Made by a program: the position numbers and the translations under genes | Notes under the pieces: model-generated | What the model was told of the DNA's origin: nothing | The model's input: only the letters and a program-made list of their open reading frames with translations | The model's database searches: none | NCBI GenBank assembly: GCA_037127255.1 | Contig: JBANSL010000002.1 | Coordinates: 95,882,519-95,946,518 of the forward strand | Source of the DNA: Persicaria tinctoria | Lineage: Eukaryota; Streptophyta; Magnoliopsida; Caryophyllales; Polygonaceae | DNA: 64,000 bases | Reading direction: 5' to 3' | Part shown: positions 56,006-64,000 of the stretch, in pieces | How the letters are laid out: the number at the start of each line of letters is the position of its first letter | Position numbering within the stretch: position 1 is the stretch's first letter

Positions 56006-56752
56006 TCATCCACCTCTAAAAACAAGTCTCGTCCCCGAGACTAAAATCATTCCAAAGTGGGGATGAAGTTGGAATTGGTGAGTCCAAGGATCACGTCATC
56101 GATCCCGTAAGTACCTCACAAGTGCCCCCATGAGATCTCACAGTACCGTCGTCATGATCATAATACTCCCAATCGGTCGTAGTAAGGATGTGGTAGGGGC
56201 CCCTACCACACCCCACTCCGACTCCTCAGGCATACCATAACTCAAAACCATCATGACATCTCCGCTAGGTCTTAGCAAGCGATCTACAGGTGCCCCCATA
56301 CATGCTTGTATCCACTTCGTGGGGCGTCATAATGAAAGCTCGGGTTGGAATAGTTTTCTCAAAATCTATGTCCCTTTTTAAATCACCATTTGATATTCTT
56401 TAAATTCGACATTAAACACGGCATTCCCAATCTTCCCAATCATTCTACATCCACCTCTAAAGGCTAATCCCACATTCTCTTCCTAGGTTCCGAGTCAAAT
56501 CATAATTCCACCATTCAATCTCTAGCATTTCTAATATTTGGTATCATGGATATAGCAGAATGATCATATTCTCAAGATAAGCAGGGGATTATAGCACGTC
56601 AAAGACAGTCACATACCATAATATCTAGCACATCATCACATCATCGAGGCTCATCACATCATATCACCAAGGATCTGCACATAACTACCACGTATAAGCA
56701 CACAAATCAAGGAGACACCACTAACCAATCCCAACCAACTAACTAGGCATAC
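56006..56752 (-). other. Non-coding region between gag-pol and the 3' LTR
   Basis: No frame of note. It holds the polypurine-tract candidate next to the LTR. Confidence 0.7.
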
Positions 56753-59700
56753 TCACCGCACTCGAGAGGTCAAGGTAATGTCTACGCTCGGCTCAACATA
56801 GGACGCAAGTAGCTCATCTAAGACATCTCCATAGCTAGCCCGAATGCTCTCCTCGGTCTCCCATGTGGCCTCCTCAGGGCTCCTCCTAGACCACTGAACC
56901 AGAAGCAAAGGAACCTCCCTGTTCCTAAGCTTCTTGACACGACGATCAAGGACCCTCACCGGACGCTCTACAAAGGTATGGTCAGGCTCAACGTGAAGGT
57001 CTGAGTGGTCAAGGACATGACTAGGGTCGGGAATATACTGACGGAGCTGGGAGACATGAAAGACGTCATGGACGCCGGCTAAGGATGGAGGTAAGGCTAA
57101 ACGGTAGGCTACCACACCAACCCTCTCTAGGATCTCAAATGGGCCAATGAACCTCGGACTCAACTTCCCTTTGATGCCGAACCGTCGAACTCCCCTGGTG
57201 GGTGAAACTCGAAGCCATACATGCGAGCCTACCTCGAACTCAAGCTCGGTCCTCCGTCTGTCCGCATACTTCTTCTGTCGATCCTGGGCTACCCTCATAT
57301 GCTCTCGGATGCGACCAACCTTATCAACTGTCTCTCTGACCATCTCGGGCAATGACAGAACTGTATCTGCAGGCTCGTCCCAGCAAACCGGCGACTTGCA
57401 TCGCCTCCCATACAAAGCCTCATAGGGGGCCATCTCGATCGACGCGTGGTAGCTGTTGTTGTAAGAAAACTCCACTAGCGGTAGATGCTTGACCCAATGG
57501 TCACCCCAATCCAAGACGCACGATCGCAACATGTCCTCCAACGTCTGAATCGTCCTCTCGCTCTGGCCATCTGTTTGCGGGTGATAAGCCGTACTGAAAT
57601 GCAATCTGGAGCCCAAACTCTCCTGAACCTGCTGCCAAAACCTCGAGGTGAAGCGCCCATCTCGATCAGATACGATCCTCTCTGGTACTCCATGAAGCCT
57701 CACAATCTGGCGAATGAACTCGTCTGCTAACTTCGAAGCTGGCCATGTCTCCTGAATAGCTATGAAATGGGCCGACTTGGTCAACCTGTCGACCACGACC
57801 CAAATAGTGTCAAATCCTCTGACGTCTCGTCTCAACCCAGTGACGAAATCCATGGAGATGTCTGTCCACTTCCACTCGGGAACTGGAAGTGACTGGACGG
57901 GTCCTCCCGGCCTCTGGTGATCAATCCGAACCTGCTGGCAAACCTGACATCTGGCCACGAACTCTGTGATGTCTTCTCTCATCCTCTGCCACCAATAACT
58001 CCTCCTCAGATCTTGATACATCTTATTCGTCCCTGGATGGACAGAATAAGGGGTGGAGTGAGCCTCCTGCATGATCCTCTGCCTCAAATCTGACGTCGAG
58101 GGAACTACAACTCTGCCCTGGAAGGTCAGCATCCCATCTGCTCTCTCTGCAAGCTCTCTGAATCTGCCCTGAGCCATCCGCTCTCTCAGAACTGCAATCT
58201 CTGGACAATCTGCCTGGCCCTGCCGAATCTCTGCTGACAACTCTGCCTGCACCTCTAAGAACGACAACTGCCCGCGGTCTCGCTGAATCCACACCTCAAA
58301 GCAGCATCTCAACAGATCTCTCTGCAAGTCTCGCTGAGCTGTAAGCCTCTCAACGGCCACCTCATGATGAGTCTTCCTACTCAACGCATCTGCCACTACA
58401 TTGGCCTTCCCTGGATGATAGACTATGTCCAAGTCATAGTCCTTCAGAAGCTCCAACCATCGTCTCTGACGCATGTTGAGCTCCTTCTGCGTGAAGATGT
58501 ACTTCAAGCTCTTGTGATCTGTCATCACCTTGCAAGAAGTACCATACAGATAATGCCTCTAGATCTTCAGAGCGTGAATCACGGCTGCCAACTCCAAATC
58601 ATGGATGGGGTAAGACACCTCTGCAGGCTTCAGCTGACGCGAAGCATAAGCGATGACCCGATCTCTCTGATGCAGAACACAACCCAAGCCGGAATGCGAA
58701 GCATCTGTGTAGATAACGAAGTCCTCTGTCCCATCTGGCAGAGCTAACACCGGAGCAGTCGTCAACTTCTGCTTCAGAAGCTCAAAGCTGGCCTGACAAT
58801 CTGAACTCCACTCGAAGGGGACGTCCTTCTTCAGCAGCTGCGTCATCGGTCTAGCAATACTCGAGAAACCCTGGACGAATCTCCTGTAGTAGCTAGCCAA
58901 TCCCAGGAATGAGCGGATGTCTCTGACGTTCTTGGGCACCTCCCAAGCAACGATGGCATCAATCTTTGCCGGATCCACGGCAACTCCCTCAGCTGAAATA
59001 ACGTGGCCTAAGAAAGCCACCTCTGTGAGCCAGAACTCACACTTGCTGTACTTCCCATACAGCTGATGCTTCCTCAGCGTCTCTAGCACAATCCTCAAAT
59101 GCTCCTCGTGCTCCTCTCTACTCCTCGAGTAGACTAAGATGTCATCGATGAAGACGACGACGAACTTGTCCAAGAAGTCGATGAACACTCGGTTCATGAG
59201 CTCCATGAACGCGGCTGGTGCATTGGTCAGCCCAAACGGCATGACCACGAACTCGTAGTGACCATAGCGGGTCCGAAAAGCGGTCTTCGGAACATCCTCT
59301 GGCTTCACCCTGAGCTGATGATAGCCCGACCTCAAGTCGATCTTCGAGAAGACCACGGCGCCCTGCAGCTGATCCATCAGATCATCAATCCGGGGAAGAG
59401 GATAACGGTTCTTCACCGTCGCCCGGTTCAGCTCCCGATAGTCGATGCACAGTCTCAACGACCCATCCTTCTTCTTGACGAATAGCACTGGCGCTCCCCA
59501 AGGCGATGCACTAGGCCGAATGTAGCCCTTCTCAGCTAGCTCCTCTAGCTGAGCCTTCAGCTCGGCCATCTCCGTCGGTGCCATGCGATAAGGGACTCGC
59601 GAGATAGGCCTGGTGCCTGGCTCCAACTCAATCGCAAAGTCGACCTCTCTCGGCGGGGGAAGTCCTGGCAGCTCCTCTGGAAACACATCTGCGAAGTCTC

Positions 59701-61600
59701 TGACAACGGGAACATCCGATATACTGGGGTGTATGCGATCCACCTCTAAAGCATAACACCAATACCCGACGCAACCCTGGTCTAAAAGTCTGGCGGCTCT
59801 GACTACGCTGATGAGTGATCCATTCCTCTTAGGGTCGCTCCCCCAAACCTGGTGCTCAGTCCCGTCAGATGCCAAAATCGACACTGTCCTCGTCCGCAAG
59901 TTGATGATAGCCCCGTAGTGGTCCATGAAGTCCATACCCAAGATGAGATCGTCCATCCTCAATGGCATAACTATAAGGTCGGTAGGCCACTCTCGCTCAC
60001 CTATCCGAATGGGGCACCCTAAAATCTCACGACTCGTCCTAACCTTGGCCCCATCCGCCAGACCAATAGTAAGGGGTGAACCACTCGTGCAGCTCAGGCT
60101 CAGCCTGGCCACGCACGCCTCTGCTATGAAGCAGTGAGTCGCACCAGTGTCAAACAAGATAGATAGGCACTCATCATGGAAGAATATCGTACCTGCGGAA
60201 GTCGGGGCTGAGCGGTCATCAGCATGCATCTGAAATACGCGGGGCGGTGGGGGTAATCCTGGTCCTCGACCTCCCGAACTCTGGCCACGATCATACCCTG
60301 ACCCTGAAGGTCCTACAGAAGATGATCCACGACCCTGACCTGACCCAGATGGTCCTCTACCTCCACGTCCGGAACCTCTACCTCCTCTACCTCCGCCTCG
60401 GCCTCTGCCGGAAGGGTCACCTCGTCCCTGGCCCTGACCCTGGCCCGGGGGATATGTCAGCAGTGGTGGTTGAGGAGCCGCAGGAAGTCTCGGTGGCTGT
60501 GCAGTAGCTGGAGCTCCACGACTCTGAGGGCATGTAGCAGCTCGGTGCCCCATAGTACCACAGGTATAGCAGACAGTCGAACGGTCTAGGCAAGAAGCAA
60601 TGAAGTGGCCCCTCCCGAAACATCCATGGCAGGTCCTCACTCTGGCATCTCCTCCATAAGCAGTCTGAACTGGGGGTGCTCTCTGTGCAGCTCCGTAATA
60701 TCCTCCTCTAAACGCTCCTCTCCTAGATCTGTCGTCTCCACGGGTGTCGGCTGGACGCGCCCTCTTCGCATCAGGGCGAACAGTAGAGTAGGAGGTCTCA
60801 CACAGAATCCTCTGCTGATCGTACATAAGGATGACCTCCAGGAATCGCTCAAAGCTGACAGCTCCCAAGCTGGACGCATGCAGAAGCACAGGAGGCGGCA
60901 ATCTCATAGACAGCATACGGATCCGACTCTCGTCTGATGGACATAGATGATCGCAGTATATCAGCTCGCTCTTGAACTGACGAACAATAGCAGCTACAGA
61001 AGCCGACCGGTCACAGATGCCGCGCATAAAAGATACCTCCCTAGCCAACTGTATCCCTGGTGGACGGTACTCCCTCAGCATCAGGGATCTGAAGTCGTCA
61101 TAAGTCCACTCGGTCCGCTCCCTCTTGCAGCCAAACCATCTGGCATTCGCGTCCTCCCGTAAAAGTCCAGCAGCAAGTCTCTGTCTCTCAGAGTCAGGTA
61201 CAGCAACATGGTCAAATAACCCCTCCATATCACGCAGCCATCTCTCAACGTCATCTCCGACGCCTCCCGCGAAGGTCGGCGGGCTACACTGAGCAAACCT
61301 CTTGACCCAATCGATGCGCTTCTCAGGGCACGTATCGACCACAGGCTCGGCTGGCTGCTGAACTGGGACCTCTGGCGTCGGCGCTGTAGATCGAGCCCCT
61401 CCACGTAGCTCGCTCAGAATATCATGAAGCGCTGACTCTAGCTGCCCAATCCTAGTCTCTGGGGAAGCTGGCACCCGGTCATCAACTCGCGGTGGCGAAA
61501 CTCGCCCCTCGGTACCCTCAGCGGCAACTCGACGAGGGCGTCCCCTGCCGCGACGCGCCCTACCCCCACGCCCATCTAAGCCACGTCTCGGATCAACCAT
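56753..61600 (-). pseudogene. Ty3/gypsy gag-pol polyprotein, one in-frame stop
   Basis: From the ATG at 61,600, in order: a basic start, a gag domain (about 107-245), two CCHC zinc knuckles (about 325-355), a protease with DTG (about 483), a reverse transcriptase with FIDD (about 817) and an RNase H with TDAS (about 960). A TAG at 58,559-58,561 interrupts RNase H. The frame then continues unchanged to 56,753 with [14 protein letters not shown], an HHCC zinc finger, an integrase core with its D, D and E residues (MDFVTG, SDRDGRF, SERTIQ) and a C-terminal chromodomain-like segment ([16 protein letters not shown]). The gag-protease-RT-RNaseH-integrase order defines Ty3/gypsy, and the chromodomain points to a Tekay/Del-like chromovirus. 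Total about 1,615 codons. Apart from the stop it looks complete. Confidence 0.95.
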
Positions 61601-62067
61601 ACTTGCTACATAACAATAATTATATCACTCAGCACAGAAGCACTCAACGATTCAATGGGACCCTCTTCAAGGAGGATCGCCCTCAGGCCCAATTGAATTT
61701 AAGACAAACAAGCACAGAGACGATCTATGTCGCCCTTCGGGGGACGACTAACCGGAGGGGCAAATACCTCACGGTCTCCTAACCCATTTTACTCCAACCC
61801 TCGAGTTCCTTGGAGTCTTCACAACCCATCTGTAAAAGAAGCTAATATTTTGCCTACCTTCCCCGAATTCTACATCCATAAGGGATGCCTATCGCATAGT
61901 CTCTACCCCACGAGATTACCATTCATAATTGATTAATTTATGCTTATGTCCAATTAAATTCATTTTGCCCCTTGAAAACAATTTGAAAATCATTTGAAAA
62001 CAATTTGAAAACCTTGGGCCATTTTCAAAACCACTTCAACCTATCATACTCGGATTGCAAAACCTCA
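61601..62067 (-). other. Leader between primer site and gag
   Basis: Untranslated leader of the element on the minus strand. It should contain the packaging signal, which cannot be recognised by eye. Two plus-strand frames here are incidental. Confidence 0.65.
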
Positions 62068-62079
62068 GCTCTGATACCA
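62068..62079 (-). other. Primer binding site for initiator tRNA-Met
   Basis: TGGTATCAGAGC on the minus strand, four bases after the LTR end, is the sequence complementary to the 3' end of plant initiator tRNA-Met, used by many plant LTR retrotransposons to prime minus-strand synthesis. It fixes the orientation of the element. Confidence 0.93.
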
Positions 62080-62083
62080 CCTT

Positions 62084-64000
62084 TGTAACGGCCCGGGATT
62101 ATGATTCCCAGGTTACGTTTCGAGGGATAAAACCCCCCGTTAGGACCTTGCGCCCCGAGTACAGGTTGAAGGTTTCAAAACTTACTTTAATGTTTTCAAG
62201 GGGGGATTTCATACCCAAAATCGAAGGGATCGTTGGAATCCCCGGGGAAGTCCCCTGTACCTGTCGTAAATCTAAGCGTGGAAATCGGAAATAGTGCAAC
62301 TAGCGGAAATAAGCGTAATACAAGAGGGTGCCACGGCAGAGCCGGGTCAAAACGGAGTCAAGTATAAATCCAAAATATAATCAGAGTCTAGTGAAGTCTA
62401 TACTCCAACGCTCACTCTCCGCCGACAAAATGACCCGCGCAAATAGGCAAACAGCACCGATAGGATGAACATAGATAATACCTAAAAAAATTGATATGGG
62501 GCGGGATCAGATCGATGCCCACTTCTCTGCATCCCAACCATAAGCACACATATACGCTATTCCTAATAAAGATGCTTCTAGATGCATGGCGGAATAGTAA
62601 CACACTAACATGCTCCTAAGATCAAGTGCATAATAATAATAAGGCCTTAGCATAGAATACCAAGTGGTATATCCCTCTCCTACCTCCACCCCTTCCGATA
62701 GGTGGAGACTGGCCAGCTCGTGAATGCATTCATTCATAATTGGGCGGCACGCATGCCTAACCCGCTCCACAATAAAGCCCACAGGCATATCATAATAAAA
62801 GGAAGTGCATGACTCGATTGACTCAGGGTACCCGATGAGGCTGGGCTACCCTATGACCCTAGCAAAGACTCTAGTTACTTCACAGATAACGGCCGTTCTG
62901 TTTACATACGCATAAAGAAATAGGATGCTCAACGTAGATGCAGCCTAGCATGGTACTACATGGCATGCTGATCATGAATGCAACACCTAGTATATCATGC
63001 ACCTATAGCAGGGAATCACTCTATTCAATCTGAGTAAGCTCCGAAGAGACTTACCTGGTATCGCAGAACAGCGAAAGGCAATCAACCAGGCAATATGAAT
63101 CCAACACGTCACAAATGATCACCTAACAAGTATAAGTACATGTATGAGTCTATCTCTAAGGCACACAAAGCATAGAATTATCACACATATAACTTCACAA
63201 CTTAACATAACAACCGTCACATCATCATTTCCATAATATCAACTTTATCTCGTAATCTATCATCTCAACATCTCACAAGCATACTCAATATAATTCTCCA
63301 ATTCACCAACTTAGGATAATCCCCATTTCATACTTAACCAATTTGCATGCCATCATTTCAAAATCTTACTTAGCATATAATTGCACATCTTCATCATAAT
63401 CATCTAACATTTAACCACAATAATAAATCACCACAATATCACATATTAAATCTCAAACAACATCTTATATTTTAACCCTAATAATATTACATACTACTTC
63501 TAACATCTTTTATTTTAACATCTTTATAAAATATTTATAAAATCCCAACAATATTCATTAAATCAAAACATTCATTTTTAATTTACCAAACCAACCTCAC
63601 TTTATTAAAATTACCAAAAACCACCCACTTATTTTATAAAAGTCCAACCCGGCCCCCTTGTTTTAATTAAACCAAACCGGGCCCTTCAAAAGTTAGTCCC
63701 AAAGAAGCTTCCCATTTGTTTCTTTCAATTCAACGAGCTGGAGGTTTAAAAGAGGAAGGGGGCCCACGCACACAGGGAGGAAGGAAGGAACGAGGAGGAA
63801 GGAAGAGAGCTCACCGAGAGGGCTTCGAAGCTTCGTCGGAGTTCGTCGGGATCTCGATGGGCTCGCCGGAGTCTCGATCCGCGCTAGATCGGCCTAGGAC
63901 GGAAGAACGGGGGTTAAAGGCGGTGCCTTTCACAGCTCGAAGTCGAATGGAAAGGGAAACGAGCCTTACCGGGGTTCTCGGAGAAAACAGGGAGGAAGGA
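62084..64000 (-). mobile_element. 5' LTR of the Ty3/gypsy element, cut by the window edge
   Basis: 1,917 bp visible, collinear with 53,273-55,190 at offset 8,811 (8,810 after one indel). I noticed four substitutions (53,780/62,591; 53,970/62,781; 54,831/63,642; 55,078/63,888) and one missing G near 54,950/63,760. The rest appears identical. Confidence 0.93.

Overview
This is nuclear DNA from a flowering plant, almost certainly a eudicot. It shows plant-specific gene families, GT-AG introns, very AT-rich intergenic DNA, and plant-type LTR, LINE, CACTA, hAT, Mutator-like and Stowaway elements. The species cannot be fixed from the sequence. All similarity statements rest on recognition by eye, not on a search.

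Genes. Five intact-looking protein genes are present. (1) A single-exon UPBEAT1-like atypical bHLH gene at 4.0-4.4 kb (+). (2) A three-exon WRKY23-like group IIc WRKY gene at 12.5-14.0 kb (+). (3) An FCA-related gene with two RRMs and a WW domain at 15.7-20.8 kb (-), for which I resolve about 15 coding exons. (4) A conserved plant single-pass membrane protein of unknown function at 33.7-35.1 kb (+). (5) A GPAT2/3-like glycerol-3-phosphate acyltransferase at 47.0-48.7 kb (+), with one 90-nt intron that stays open in frame. From memory of the Arabidopsis annotation, the first three match At2g47270 (UPB1), At2g47260 (WRKY23) and At2g47310 (FCA-related), so the left third looks like a conserved microsyntenic block.

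Broken gene pieces. There is a phytocyanin first exon at 38.9 kb (-), two duplicated exon-like blocks beside it, and, at 53.0-53.27 kb, what looks like the promoter and 5' leader of a housekeeping-type gene. That leader ends at an LTR retrotransposon insertion immediately after a candidate start codon.

Mobile DNA. Between the genes lie several elements whose ends I could fix with target site duplications: a 6.9-kb LINE (24,080-30,962, 18-bp TSD), a 1.1-kb hAT element (8-bp TSD), a 1.3-kb CACTA element (3-bp TSD) full of 143-bp repeats, Mutator-like elements with 9-bp TSDs, five Stowaway-type MITEs with TA flanks, Harbinger- and hAT-type MITEs, foldback elements, tRNA-derived SINE-like sequences and LINE 3' stubs. 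The right end (53,273 to the window edge) is a young Ty3/gypsy chromovirus on the minus strand. Its LTRs are about 2.7 kb, it has an initiator-Met primer site, and its gag-pol frame is broken by one stop.

I found no wholly new molecular system. The observations most worth following are the retrotransposon in a gene leader, the WRKY23-like intron built from a duplicated splice-donor segment plus a (CT)30 tract, the parallel intron phases of the two RRMs, and the foldback and duplication complex at 37.3-39.8 kb.
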